This document shows positions 35,274-44,506 of a stretch of 64,000 nucleotides of DNA, in pieces. This DNA comes from Fibrobacter sp. UWB15. Lineage in GTDB: Bacteria; Fibrobacterota; Fibrobacteria; Fibrobacterales; Fibrobacteraceae. The DNA is taken from NCBI RefSeq assembly GCF_900177705.1, contig NZ_FXBA01000011.1, positions 22,770 through 86,769 of the forward strand. The letters are read 5' to 3'. The translations under genes were made by a program, and so were the position numbers. Numbering within the stretch: position 1 is the first letter of the stretch; each line of letters starts with the position of its first letter. The notes under the pieces are model-generated. The model searched no databases. It had not been told where the DNA came from and saw nothing but the letters and a program-made list of their open reading frames with translations.

Positions 35274-35281
35274 TATATTTT
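35274..35281 (+). promoter_or_regulatory. TATATTTT box, short or absent leader
   Basis: Ends 7 nt before ATG 35289, with no Shine-Dalgarno sequence. Near-leaderless start of the methyltransferase gene. Confidence 0.45.
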
Positions 35282-35288
35282 ACACGCT

Positions 35289-36068
35289 ATGTCTATTAAA
35301 GAACCTGATCAGTCTGTCTGGAACAGATTTTGGCAACAGAAGAACGATATGGACAAGGTTTATCCTTCGTCCCCGTCTGTGTTGAATACGATTAAGAAGA
35401 ATTTTAAACTCGAAGGCCTCAAGGTTTTGGAAGTGGGCGCCGGTACTGGTCGCGACAGCGCAGAACTGGCTCGTTTGGGTGCCGACGTCTATGTGCTCGA
35501 TTACGCCGAAAACAGTTTGAAAATTGTGGATGGCATTCGCGCGAAGGACAACCTTTACGATAACCTGAAGCTTGTGCGTGGCGATGCCTTCAAGGCTCCG
35601 TTCCCGGATTGCACTTTTGACTTGGTGTTCCATCAGGGCCTGGCCGAGCATTTTAAGGATTCGCTCCCGCTGATCAAGGAAAATTACCGCATTCTAAAGC
35701 ATGGCGGTCACTGCCTGTGCGACGTTCCGCAGACCGTTCACCCTTACACCGTAATCAAGCACATTTTGATTGCGATGGACAAGTGGTTTGCCGGTTGGGA
35801 AAAGCAGTTCACCATGCCGCAGCTGAAAAAGCTCATGACCGATGCGGGCTTTGAATGCGTTTATGACTATGGCGACTGGATGCGACCGAACCTGTTCTAC
35901 CGCATTGTGCGCGAAGTGGGTTTCAAGGTGGGCGTGGAACTGCCGAAGTATCCGCTGCAGGGAACCGCTTACCAGAAAATTAAGGACAAGATTCTGGATT
36001 CTCTTGAAAACAATTCGCTTATGCACTACACGCAGTTGTGCATTGGAGTCCTGGGCAGAAAGCCCTAG
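35289..36068 (+). CDS. SAM-dependent class I methyltransferase
   Basis: 259 residues. Motif I VLEVGAGTGRDSAELARLGADV, acidic loop DYAENSLK, motif II-III region FPDCTFDLVFHQGLAEHF and ENYRILKHGGHCLCDVPQ, as in UbiE/Methyltransf_11 enzymes. The substrate is not readable. It starts a three-gene run with a GT4 glycosyltransferase (3 nt gap) and a flippase-like membrane protein, so a role in glycolipid or surface glycan modification is plausible but inferred. Confidence 0.82.
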   Translation: MSIKEPDQSVWNRFWQQKNDMDKVYPSSPSVLNTIKKNFKLEGLKVLEVGAGTGRDSAELARLGADVYVLDYAENSLKIVDGIRAKDNLYDNLKLVRGDAFKAPFPDCTFDLVFHQGLAEHFKDSLPLIKENYRILKHGGHCLCDVPQTVHPYTVIKHILIAMDKWFAGWEKQFTMPQLKKLMTDAGFECVYDYGDWMRPNLFYRIVREVGFKVGVELPKYPLQGTAYQKIKDKILDSLENNSLMHYTQLCIGVLGRKP

Positions 36069-36071
36069 CCG

Positions 36072-37214
36072 ATGAACATCCTTGTAGTCAATTACCGCGA
36101 CCGGATGCACCCCGCCGCAGGGGGCGCCGAAAAGCACCTTCACCGTATTTTTTCTCAGATTGTAGAATCGGGGCACAAGGTTGTGCTCCTGACGACGGCT
36201 TTTGCAGGTTGCAAGCCTCGCGAGACGGTCGACGGTATCGAGGTGATTCGCAAGGGGGGCGATCTGCTGTTCCAGCTCACGGTGGCGATGAATATCCGCA
36301 AGCTGGACCGTGAATTCAATTTCGATGTGGTGGTCGAGGACTTGAACAAGCTTCCGCTGTTTACGCCGTTCTTGACCAAGAAGCCGGTGGTGGTGCAGAT
36401 GCATCACTTGTGGCGTAGCTCCATTTTCCATGAGGCGTCGTTCCCGATTGCCTTTATGGTGTGGGCGTTTGAACGCGTTATTCCGTGGTTCTACCGCAAG
36501 CAGCCGTTTGTGGTGGTGAGCCCGAGTACCAAGTACGAACTGGAAGAAATCGGAATTGACGAAGACCGTATCTCGGTAATCTATAACGGCTCCGACGATG
36601 TGGATCCGTCGCAGGTCGAGAAGTCTGAAGAAGTGCCGAGTACGCCGTACTTTTTGTGGCTTTCGCGCGTGCACCGCTACAAGGGAATTTGGACGGCGCT
36701 TGAGGCTTTTGAAGAATTTGCCGAGAACGAGAACCACCCCGATGTAAAACTCGTGGTGGCGGGTGACGGCCCGCTTTTGAAAAAGATTCCGGCGTGGCTT
36801 AAAGAGCGCGGGCTTACGGAGCGTGTTGAACTTTTGGGATTTGTAACACCTGCAAAGAAACGCGCCTTGTTGCAGAAAGCGGTGGCGCTCTTGCAGACGA
36901 GCTACAAGGAAGGTTGGGGCCTCACGGTAGTGGAGGCTGCAAGGCTTGGGACGACGACGATTGCAAGCGATGTGCCTGGACTCCGCGATAGCGTCAGGAA
37001 TGGTGAGACGGGACTCTTGTTCCCGGTGGGGGATTTTCATACTTGTGCGTCCGAAATGGACAGGCTTTATAGCGACGACGATTTGCGCACGAGGCTTTCG
37101 GCGGCGGCAAAAAGCTATGCGGGCGAGTTCCGCTGGGACATTGCTGCCGAGAAGACTCTCGATCTTTTGCAGGACGCCGTTATAGAGCGGCAAGTGGGGG
37201 GAGGAAATGAGTAA
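36072..37214 (+). CDS. GT4-family glycosyltransferase
   Basis: 380 residues, GT-B fold. N-terminal RMHPAAGGAEKHLHRIF with the acceptor-side Gly-rich loop, then LWLSRVHRYKGIWTALEAF and donor-binding VVAGDGPLLKKIP; the EX7E motif is EGWGLTVVEAARLGT. Transfers a sugar from a nucleotide donor to a lipid or glycan acceptor; specificity unknown. Between the methyltransferase and the flippase-like gene, which it overlaps by 8 nt, so the three are an operon. Confidence 0.87.
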   Translation: MNILVVNYRDRMHPAAGGAEKHLHRIFSQIVESGHKVVLLTTAFAGCKPRETVDGIEVIRKGGDLLFQLTVAMNIRKLDREFNFDVVVEDLNKLPLFTPFLTKKPVVVQMHHLWRSSIFHEASFPIAFMVWAFERVIPWFYRKQPFVVVSPSTKYELEEIGIDEDRISVIYNGSDDVDPSQVEKSEEVPSTPYFLWLSRVHRYKGIWTALEAFEEFAENENHPDVKLVVAGDGPLLKKIPAWLKERGLTERVELLGFVTPAKKRALLQKAVALLQTSYKEGWGLTVVEAARLGTTTIASDVPGLRDSVRNGETGLLFPVGDFHTCASEMDRLYSDDDLRTRLSAAAKSYAGEFRWDIAAEKTLDLLQDAVIERQVGGGNE

Positions 37215-38229
37215 AATGAATGGCCGACTGAAATCGGCGTTGATTTTTTGTTTGAAGTTGGTGGTGACGGCTGTCCCCGCTTACTTTGTGTACCGAAACA
37301 TCGTGATGGCGCCTGACTGGAGCGTCGACGATTTGTATCGCCTGTTCAGTACGCATAGCATTTGGCCTTTGTTTGTTGCGCTTTTGTGCCTTGGACTTTC
37401 GAACTTTACGGCGTGCCTGCAGTGGAAACTTTTGCTCGAAAAGCAGAACGTGAAACTCGGTTACGGACATTTGCTCAAGCTTTATTACGTGGGCTTGTTC
37501 TTCAATAACTTTATGCCGGGCAATGTGGGTGGCGATGCCAAGAAGGTTTACGACATCCGTATGCAGGGTGGCCAGGATACCGTGGGTGCGGGGCTTACGG
37601 CAACATTCTTTGACCGCCTTTACGGGCTGTTCTTTATTACGCTGTTTGCTCTTGCGATGGGCCTTCTGTTCTTTATGCACGACGAGGCACAGCGCTCGTT
37701 CATGTGGCCCTCGGTCTGGATTTTTCTGGGGTTCTGCGCGTTGTTTGCCGCCCTTTGCAGCCGTAGGCTCGGACGCTTGTTGTGCAAGGCGCTCACGAAG
37801 ATTTTTCCGAAAAAGGTTAACGAACGCCTAATCCACATGTTCGAACGATTCCAGCAATTCCGTTCGGTAAAGCTTTTGGCGTCCATCAACATGCTTTCGG
37901 CGGTGACGCAGGGGCTCCGAATTCTGGTGCATTATTTCTGCGGAATCGCGGTGGGCGTGGACCTCTCGATTTCGTGGTACTTCTATTATATTCCGCTGGT
38001 GGCAATCGTGAGTGCGCTTCCGATTTCGATTGGTGGTTTTGGCCCGCGTGAACTTTTGGCGCAGTCGCTGTTTGCACGTGCCGGAGTGCCGGGCCTAGAA
38101 TCGGTGGTGATTCAGTTGCTCGCTTACTTTGTGAGCTTGGTGCTGAGCCTGTTCGGTGCATTCGTGTTTTTGCTTGGCGGAACGCCTGCGACAAATACGC
38201 CTGCTAAGACTACAGGCGAGCCGAAATAA
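37207..38229 (+). CDS. UPF0104/LPG-synthase TM-region (AglD-like) membrane protein
   Basis: 340 residues with about eight transmembrane helices. Family landmarks: NFMPGNVGGDAKKVYDI, then AGLTATFFDRLYGLFFI, and PISIGGFGPRELLAQSLF near the C-terminus. Members include the flippase part of MprF and AglD-type lipid-linked sugar proteins. The soluble aminoacyl-transferase domain of MprF is missing, so a lipid flippase or glycolipid-related role is likelier. Overlaps the GT4 gene start by 8 nt. Confidence 0.83.
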   Translation: MSKMNGRLKSALIFCLKLVVTAVPAYFVYRNIVMAPDWSVDDLYRLFSTHSIWPLFVALLCLGLSNFTACLQWKLLLEKQNVKLGYGHLLKLYYVGLFFNNFMPGNVGGDAKKVYDIRMQGGQDTVGAGLTATFFDRLYGLFFITLFALAMGLLFFMHDEAQRSFMWPSVWIFLGFCALFAALCSRRLGRLLCKALTKIFPKKVNERLIHMFERFQQFRSVKLLASINMLSAVTQGLRILVHYFCGIAVGVDLSISWYFYYIPLVAIVSALPISIGGFGPRELLAQSLFARAGVPGLESVVIQLLAYFVSLVLSLFGAFVFLLGGTPATNTPAKTTGEPK

Positions 38230-38327
38230 TTCGACGGCGCAGGCCTTGGAATACCCTGGGGCGTGCGACGGTTTTTAGATAGCGGTGGCGACTTACATGT
38301 ACTTCGCCCCATTCCCTACGAGGCGTT

Positions 38328-40538
38328 ATGGACGCCGAAGAAATACTCAAGGGCTTAAATTCTGACCAGCGTGCAGCGGTGTTGCACGACCATGAGAAAA
38401 ATGCGCAACTTCTGATTTTGGCGGGGGCCGGCTCGGGCAAGACGTCCGTCTTGACCAAGCGAATCCAGTACAGGATTCTTTGCGGTGTAGAACCTGAAAA
38501 AATCTTGGCGTTGACCTTCACCGCAAAGGCCGCCGCCGAGATGCGGGAACGCGTGCAGAAACTATTCCCGAATGCGGGCGTGCGGCTGTGTACGTTCCAT
38601 TCGCTTGCGCTTTACATGCTCAAGTGCAAGATTCCGTGCGGAAGTGCGGGCGGCGAGCGCCCGGCTTATGAACTGCTTGGCTTCAAGAAAATTCCTTCGC
38701 CGACGGAGTCTTCGGAACGTGAATTTTCACAGGCGCTTTCGAAACTCAAGCTGAAAGTCAAGGTGTCTCGGGAAAATTTGTTTTCGGATTGCTACGGAGC
38801 GACAGTGTCGGCAAAACTGCAGCCGCTTCGCGATGCGGTGCTGGAATCGGGACAAGTCGTTTTCGAAGACTTGATTTATTCGGCGATTCAGTTGCTCGAA
38901 ACCAACGAGGCGGCACGGAATTATTTTCGCGAACAGTGGAAAGAAATTCTGGTCGACGAATACCAGGACATCAATCCGTCGCAATACCGCTTGGTAAAGG
39001 GCTTGCTCGGCGACCGTAAGCAACTATTCGTGGTAGGCGACGACGATCAGGCTATTTATGGATTCCGCGGTGCCGACATCGGAAACATCGAACGCTTTTG
39101 CGAAGACTTCAAGGAGTCTACTCAGATTCGCCTGGAATGGAATTATCGTTCGGTGCCGAATGTGCTGTATTTGGCGAATGACATTTTCAAGAATAAGCCG
39201 ATTCACCTGCGCAAGATGCTGCGTGCTGGCAATTTGAACGGCTCTGGCGGAAATCCGCTGTACAAGGAAAATCGCAAGCCCGAAATTTGGGTGTCCGATA
39301 ATCCGGTTGAAGAAATTCAAAAGATTATCATGTCGATTAAGGAATTGCGCGAAGGTTACGACCTCGCCTGGAAAAATTTTGCGATTCTGGTTCGCTACAA
39401 CCGTCAACGACTTTACTATGAGCAGGCGCTGCGGGACTACAATATTCCCATTGCGGGTGAAACGGTGACGGAGGCGGGCGAAATGAAAAATGGAGTTACC
39501 GCACCAGAGGTGACTATAGAAGATGGTGTACACATCGAAACGGTCCATGCATCCAAGGGACTCCAGTATGCGGTGGTGTATTATGCCGGTTTATGTGAGA
39601 AACTTACGCCCGGGGAATGTACAGGCGACCGCAAGGCCCGTAAAAAGCAATTGGATGAGGAACGTAGGCTTTACTACGTAGGGGTAACCCGTGCCGAGGC
39701 GTGTCTCTTTTTATTATATTGCAAGCGTAGATTCTGGAAAGGCAAATTGCGAAGGTTTCGACGTTCAAGATTTTTGCCTCACGAAAGGAATCGAAGCTCG
39801 GAATGGAATATGCCTGTAATTTTGTTTAAAATCTATGTCGCGGTGGCGGTGCTGGGGTATATGCTGTTTTATATCCTTTCGCTCCCGTTTACCAAGCCTT
39901 ACTACGGAAAAAATTTTGATGCGTGGCTTGACCGTAAAATTCAGGATTTTTCAAGATTCTGCATGAAGGTTCTGCGTGTAGACTTGACGATTGAAGATCA
40001 GGCGCAGCTCGGCAAGGTGGATTGGAGCCGCCCGGTGTTCATTGTCGGCAACCACAATTCGTTTGCCGATATTCCGATTGTATTTTTGTCGCTCCAGAAG
40101 ACGGTTGGTTTTGTAGCGAAAAAGTCGCTCGCCCGGATACCGTTCCTGAATTTCTGGATGCATAAGATTGGATGCATTCTGGTAAACCGCGAAAAGGGCG
40201 GTGCTGCAAAGGCTGTCCGAGATGCGATTGCTAAAAGGGGCAAGTCGGTGCGCGTGTTTATTTTCCCTGAAGGGACCCGCAGTAAAACCGGTGCGCTAGG
40301 CACATTTAAGAGCGGTGTATTCCGCTTTGCTTGCGAAAACGATGCCTTTATGTTGCCGATTGTCATTAAGGGTTCTGGCCCCGTGTGGGAACGCCGTAAA
40401 GACACCAAGCGTTGCCAGGTGAATGTGAAGGTGCTTGCTCCGCTTGATGTTCTGGAGTGCCGCAAAGCAAACGAAAAATTCGACCCCAAGGTTCACATGC
40501 TTCCCATGGTCCACAAGATGATGGAGGATGCTCTGTGA
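38328..40538 (+). CDS. UvrD/Rep-type helicase fused to PlsC-type acyltransferase
   Basis: 736 residues in one uninterrupted frame. Residues 1-490: SF1 helicase with Walker A AGAGSGKT (32-39), motif Ia TFTAKAAAEMRERV, motif II LVDEYQD, motif III VVGDDDQAIYGFRGAD, motif IV LEWNYRS, motif V VHASKGLQ, motif VI YYVGVTRAE. The segment between IV and V that holds subdomain 2B in Rep/UvrD is almost absent. Residues 495-736: 1-acyl-glycerol-3-phosphate acyltransferase with an N-terminal membrane helix, HxxxxD (His576, Asp581) and FPEGTRS (646-652). An in-frame ATG at 39810 preceded by GGAATGG could start a separate PlsC. Fusion or overlapping translation remain open. Confidence 0.8.
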   Translation: MDAEEILKGLNSDQRAAVLHDHEKNAQLLILAGAGSGKTSVLTKRIQYRILCGVEPEKILALTFTAKAAAEMRERVQKLFPNAGVRLCTFHSLALYMLKCKIPCGSAGGERPAYELLGFKKIPSPTESSEREFSQALSKLKLKVKVSRENLFSDCYGATVSAKLQPLRDAVLESGQVVFEDLIYSAIQLLETNEAARNYFREQWKEILVDEYQDINPSQYRLVKGLLGDRKQLFVVGDDDQAIYGFRGADIGNIERFCEDFKESTQIRLEWNYRSVPNVLYLANDIFKNKPIHLRKMLRAGNLNGSGGNPLYKENRKPEIWVSDNPVEEIQKIIMSIKELREGYDLAWKNFAILVRYNRQRLYYEQALRDYNIPIAGETVTEAGEMKNGVTAPEVTIEDGVHIETVHASKGLQYAVVYYAGLCEKLTPGECTGDRKARKKQLDEERRLYYVGVTRAEACLFLLYCKRRFWKGKLRRFRRSRFLPHERNRSSEWNMPVILFKIYVAVAVLGYMLFYILSLPFTKPYYGKNFDAWLDRKIQDFSRFCMKVLRVDLTIEDQAQLGKVDWSRPVFIVGNHNSFADIPIVFLSLQKTVGFVAKKSLARIPFLNFWMHKIGCILVNREKGGAAKAVRDAIAKRGKSVRVFIFPEGTRSKTGALGTFKSGVFRFACENDAFMLPIVIKGSGPVWERRKDTKRCQVNVKVLAPLDVLECRKANEKFDPKVHMLPMVHKMMEDAL

Positions 40539-41344
40539 TAGGCGTTTTCGATTCAGGTTTTGGTGGTCTGACTATTTTGAAGAACCTGCAGAAGGCTTTG
40601 CCGCAGTACGACTATCTTTACCTGGGCGATAATGCCCGCGCCCCTTATGGCTCCCGCAGTTTCGAGACGATTTTCCGTTATACGCTGCAGGCGGTGCGCG
40701 AGCTGTTCAGCCGCGGCTGTCCGTTGGTGATTCTCGCCTGCAATACGGCGTCGGCCAAGGCGCTCCGGAGTATTCAGCAAGATGTGCTGCCGTATGAATT
40801 CCCGGACAAACGCGTGCTCGGCATTGTGCGACCCACCGCCGAAGAAATCGGCAAGTTCAGCAAGTCGGGTCATATCGGAATTTTCGGGACGGCGGGTACG
40901 GTTTCGTCGGGCAGTTACCTGATTGAAATCAACCATTTTTACCCCGAGCTCAAGGTGACGCAGCATGCCTGCCCCATGTGGGTGCCTCTGGTCGAATACG
41001 GCGAAAGGGAATCCGAAGGGGCCCGATTCTTTGTCAAGAAGGACGTGGACGCCTTGCTCGCCCAAGACCCGGATATCGATACGGTCTTGCTCGCCTGTAC
41101 CCATTACCCGCTCCTGGAGGGGGCAATCCGTGCCGCACTCCCCGAAAACGTGAAGCTGGTGTTTCAGGGTGACATTGTTTCCGAGAAGACGGTGGACTAC
41201 CTGAAGCGTCATCCGGAGATGGATGCCCGCCTTACAAAAAATGGAAAAACAAGGTTTTTGACCACCGACACCGCGAAATTCTTCGAAAAAGGGGCGTCGC
41301 TCTTTGGAATGACCGGTTTTTCGGCAGAGTCAGTTACCTTTTAG
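40535..41344 (+). CDS. murI: Glutamate racemase
   Basis: 269 residues. Makes D-glutamate for peptidoglycan. Starts GVFDSGFGGLTILKNL; catalytic Cys in LACNTASAKAL and in LACTHYPLL, both conserved, with Asp in FDSG and His in CTHYP. GTG at 40535 overlaps the preceding TGA (GTGA) and has GGAGG 7 nt upstream (40523-40527). An upstream ATG in frame would add 26 residues without family support. Coupled to the helicase-PlsC gene, giving an envelope-related context for the acyltransferase. Confidence 0.95.
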   Translation: MIGVFDSGFGGLTILKNLQKALPQYDYLYLGDNARAPYGSRSFETIFRYTLQAVRELFSRGCPLVILACNTASAKALRSIQQDVLPYEFPDKRVLGIVRPTAEEIGKFSKSGHIGIFGTAGTVSSGSYLIEINHFYPELKVTQHACPMWVPLVEYGERESEGARFFVKKDVDALLAQDPDIDTVLLACTHYPLLEGAIRAALPENVKLVFQGDIVSEKTVDYLKRHPEMDARLTKNGKTRFLTTDTAKFFEKGASLFGMTGFSAESVTF

Positions 41345-41348
41345 CTTA

Positions 41349-41453
41349 TAAATTTGTATCTTGCGTATTGAAATGGGCAACGGACTACCATAAGTAGTCC
41401 GATTGTAAGATTTATATAAAAAGGGGACCCCGGACCAAAAATTCGGGGTTCCC
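41349..41453 (+). promoter_or_regulatory. TAAATTTG box and two stacked leader hairpins
   Basis: TAAATTTG at 41349-41356, then a perfect hairpin CGGACTAC-CATAA-GTAGTCCG (41381-41401) and a second stem GGGGACCCCG/CGGGGTTCCC (41423-41453, one mismatch). No T-run follows either. They occupy the leader of the unknown gene at 41484; the first may also terminate murI transcription. Confidence 0.5.
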
Positions 41454-41483
41454 AAAGTTTAACCTAACTAGAGTGGATGACAA

Positions 41484-42122
41484 ATGCCTAAAACACAGAT
41501 CAATCTCGAAGGTTGGCAGGATTACCGCGGCAACGCAGCCGGTAGCTTGCTCTACGTCGAAACCAGCCACCAGTCCGAAATGCCGGTCCGTGACCAGCTG
41601 AACGAAAACGGTAAGGGTTTCCTTTATGAACCCAACTACGAAACCAGCACCTATGGTCTGATGAGCTGCTATAACGTGAAGGCGATTAACGCAATCCTCA
41701 AGGCAAAGAGCCGCTACATTCTGTTCGGCACCCGTTACGAAGGCCTGAGCGATTCCGAACTCCGCAACAAGTACTTGATTATGGGTTACATGCGCATCGA
41801 CAAGATCAAGGATGTGCGTACCCGCCATATCCAGCGCTACATGGCTAACCCGGAACTTGAAGAACCGGAATGCATGCAGATGGAACACAACTGGGCTGTC
41901 TATGGTCCGATGCGCTTTGTGTCCATGAACGACGCCTTCGTGGTGACCGACGAAATCCTCAAGGAATGGGGCTACCGCGGTCACGCTAGCCGTCAGCTCA
42001 AGGCCGTGTTCAAGAAGGAACATTTGGAACAGATCCTTTCTTACCTTGATTCTAAGGAAGACAAAATCGACGAATACATCGCGACAGTCGATGAATTCAA
42101 GGAAGCCCTCGAAGAAGGGTAA
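41484..42122 (+). CDS. Conserved-looking hypothetical protein (212 aa)
   Basis: Not recognised. Soluble, acidic, no signal peptide or membrane helix. Mixed alpha/beta with aromatic-rich middle (SRYILFGTRYEGLSDSELRN, then KYLIMGYMRIDKIKDVR, EHNWAVYGPMRF) and a charged helical C-terminus. The YILFGTRY...YLIMGYMRI pattern is reminiscent of a small beta-barrel fold, but no family can be assigned. Its high use of frequent codons and its own promoter with a structured leader suggest it is well expressed. Monocistronic: terminators on both sides. Confidence 0.7.
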   Translation: MPKTQINLEGWQDYRGNAAGSLLYVETSHQSEMPVRDQLNENGKGFLYEPNYETSTYGLMSCYNVKAINAILKAKSRYILFGTRYEGLSDSELRNKYLIMGYMRIDKIKDVRTRHIQRYMANPELEEPECMQMEHNWAVYGPMRFVSMNDAFVVTDEILKEWGYRGHASRQLKAVFKKEHLEQILSYLDSKEDKIDEYIATVDEFKEALEEG

Positions 42123-42144
42123 TAGTTGCTAAAGCAACAAAAAA

Positions 42145-42170
42145 GGCGGGCTTAAAGCCCGCTTTTTTTG
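42145..42170. terminator. Bidirectional terminator
   Basis: GGCGGGCT-TAA-AGCCCGC with T7 on the plus strand and an A-run that gives T's on the minus strand. Serves the convergent unknown gene and GH30 gene. Confidence 0.85.
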
Positions 42171-42171
42171 T

Positions 42172-42238
42172 TGAGTAGGAAGTAGACGGCCGACAGTAGA
42201 AAGAAAAATACTGTCTACTTCCTACTTCTAACTTCCTA
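42172..42238. repeat. Inverted heptamer-periodic repeat
   Basis: Left arm AGTAGGAAGTAGAC and right arm GTCTACTTCCTACT pair perfectly; both arms follow a 7-bp period (TACTGTC, TACTTCC, TACTTCT, AACTTCC, TACTTTT). The GH30 stop codon TAG is inside the last unit. Confidence 0.85.
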
Positions 42239-44353
42239 CTTTTTTATCGCTTTCTCCGTAGCGTTTTTCGTCTTCACGAGGTACATGCCCTGGCGCAGCT
42301 CGAGACGGAGCGTGCCGTCGGCGTTCAGAGCCTGGCCCTTGAGGCCGCTCCATACGAGGTTACCGTTCAGGTCGAAGACTTTCGCCGGGGCGAAACGGTC
42401 GTTGGCTGCAAACTTGGGTGCCTTGATGATACCGCTAGAAGAGCAGCCTGTGGCCACAATCTTTGCGATGTAGATTCCGGTGGCGTCGCTGTTGAAGTGG
42501 AGGGCGGTAGAGCCGTTGTCGCCTTCCTTTTCGAGATCAACGGTGGTTTCGCTCCACTTGCCTGCGGCGGCGGTGCGACCGTACTGGTAGTCGACCCAGT
42601 TGCCACCGTTTGCGGCACCCACGTTCACGTAGGCGTTGGAGTTGTCCTGGCTACGCATGGTAATCACCAGTTCGGAGCAGTTTGCCAGTGCGGCGGCACC
42701 TTCTTCGCTGATGTTTACGAGCTGGCTCTTGTAGCCGCAATCGGCCTGTTCGCAACCGGCGAGCGGAACGTTTACGTAACCGGTTATGCCATCGAGTTCG
42801 CCGGCTTCGTAGGTGACGGCGCCGAGGTCGTCGCTCATGGCCTGCCAGGTGGAAACGTCGGTGGTCTTGGAGTAGTCGAGAATGACGACGTCTGCAGACG
42901 GGGTGATGACCGGTTCAGTGTAGTTCGGGTCGGTCGTTTCGTCTTGGCAGGCGGCGACGGTCGAGGCGGCTGCGGTCTTGGTGAGAACAAGCGTCGTCAC
43001 CGAGCGGGCCGGGAGCATATAGCAGCTGGCGATGGTGATGTTCTTGCTCTTGAAGCCGTTTTCCTTGGACTGTACTGCGGTTGCGACGTTCATGCCGCTG
43101 ATTGCCGGAGCGTCAAGCTGAATGGCGGTCTTGCCAGTGTTGATGACAACCACGGTAACGGAGTCGCCGGAGGCGCTTGCGAAGGCGACTGTCTTGAGGT
43201 CGTTTTCGGTGGTAGTGGCAGAGATTGCCTTCCAGCCCGGATTCACGAACTTGGAATAATGGCGCATGGCGTGGTATTCAGGGCCAATGACGATTTCGTC
43301 CTTCTTGCAGCTGCCCCAGCCTTCGGTGCAAACGCCAATGAGCTGGCCGCGGCCTTCGCCCCAGAAGAGTTCCCAGGCGATGTAACCGCCGAGCATGCCA
43401 TCGGTAAAGCCGACCTGCATAATGTGGGCGAGGCCCACCATGTCTTCTTCGCGGGTCTTGTCGAGCATGTTGCAGAACTCGGTCATGATAATGGGTTTGC
43501 CCTTGCCGCCGTAGGTGGAGCCGATGGACTTCATGGCCTTGCGGAAGTTTTCAGGAGCGAGGTAGTTGTTGCCGGAGTTGTCGTTGCCGTCACCTGCGTG
43601 ATACAGGTGATAGGCATAGCCGTCCAGCTTGTTTTCGTCAAGTTCCTTGGCATACTTCTGAAAGTTGTTATAGCCGATGCCGAGGGGCTCGGGGCCGAGA
43701 ATCTTCGTGGTGCCCTTCACGGCGTCATAGACCGCATTTAAAGCTTGCTTGTAACCTGCCGCTGTGTCTGTTTCGGTGGGATTGAACAGGGTTTCTTCGT
43801 AATCGGCGTTCATGTCCGGTTCATTCTGAATGCTGATGTAGTCGGGTGCGATACCTGCGGCCTTGTATGTTTCGAGACTCTTTTTCCACCAGGCGGCAAA
43901 GTCACTGTAGGCGTAAGCACCATAGGCGTCGCCACTGACTTTTTTCAGGGAGTTGTCGGCCGAACTTGAACCGTCTTTACCGTTCACGCTGCCGCTCGGC
44001 TTGAGGTTGCCCGGTGCAGACCAGCTGGACATTTCAATCTTCAAGTGGTTGCCGAGGCGCTGCTTGGCTGCTTGCACGATTTCGATATCGTCTTGGCTGA
44101 CCTTGGCAGTATCGGCCTGGAGCCAGTTGCCCACGCGCAAAAGAGAAAGGTTGAGGCCCGTAAAGGCTGTATCAAAAAGGGCTTGCTTGTTCTTGTCGGC
44201 AAGTGCCGTTATCCAGCTCTGGTAATAAACGGATCCGCCGCCGAAACCGACAATTTCTTGCTTGGTTGCGGTCGGGTCGACAGTAATGCTTGCTGCAGAA
44301 GCGATTGTGGCTGCAGCGAGGGCTGCAGTAGTCAGTTTTTTCAACATAGACAC
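42236..44353 (-). CDS. Secreted GH30 (glucurono)xylanase
   Basis: 705 residues. Cleaves xylan extracellularly. Signal peptide about 1-21. The catalytic barrel (about 22-460) shows the GH30 start KQEIVGFGGGSVYYQSW, acid/base Glu178 in SIQNEPD and nucleophile Glu292 in IIMTEFCN, with a following beta domain. A second beta-sandwich, CBM-like, spans about 485-640 (VVILDYSKTTDVSTWQ ... VDYQYGRT). The last about 60 residues (PAKVFDLNGNLVWSG to GMYLVKTKN) are the sorting-like module shared with the GH26 and GH9 enzymes. Subfamily (GH30_8) is inferred. TATCTTG box upstream; GGAG before the ATG. Confidence 0.9.
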   Translation of the reverse strand: MSMLKKLTTAALAAATIASAASITVDPTATKQEIVGFGGGSVYYQSWITALADKNKQALFDTAFTGLNLSLLRVGNWLQADTAKVSQDDIEIVQAAKQRLGNHLKIEMSSWSAPGNLKPSGSVNGKDGSSSADNSLKKVSGDAYGAYAYSDFAAWWKKSLETYKAAGIAPDYISIQNEPDMNADYEETLFNPTETDTAAGYKQALNAVYDAVKGTTKILGPEPLGIGYNNFQKYAKELDENKLDGYAYHLYHAGDGNDNSGNNYLAPENFRKAMKSIGSTYGGKGKPIIMTEFCNMLDKTREEDMVGLAHIMQVGFTDGMLGGYIAWELFWGEGRGQLIGVCTEGWGSCKKDEIVIGPEYHAMRHYSKFVNPGWKAISATTTENDLKTVAFASASGDSVTVVVINTGKTAIQLDAPAISGMNVATAVQSKENGFKSKNITIASCYMLPARSVTTLVLTKTAAASTVAACQDETTDPNYTEPVITPSADVVILDYSKTTDVSTWQAMSDDLGAVTYEAGELDGITGYVNVPLAGCEQADCGYKSQLVNISEEGAAALANCSELVITMRSQDNSNAYVNVGAANGGNWVDYQYGRTAAAGKWSETTVDLEKEGDNGSTALHFNSDATGIYIAKIVATGCSSSGIIKAPKFAANDRFAPAKVFDLNGNLVWSGLKGQALNADGTLRLELRQGMYLVKTKNATEKAIKK

Positions 44354-44493
44354 AACTCCAAATTTTGTGTCAAGATAGCTTTATTTTGTGGTTCTGTTTA
44401 CCCTTGAATTGTAAAAAAGAAATCGGAAAAAGTGGCCTGCTTAAGAATGGTTCTATTTTAGGGGTTTATTGTTCCGAATTGTAAGTATTTGGG

Positions 44494-44501
44494 TATATTT
44501 A
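44494..44501 (+). promoter_or_regulatory. TATATTTA box, predicted leaderless start
   Basis: Ends 5 nt (GAGTG) before ATG 44507. No Shine-Dalgarno sequence. Confidence 0.55.
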
Positions 44502-44506
44502 GAGTG

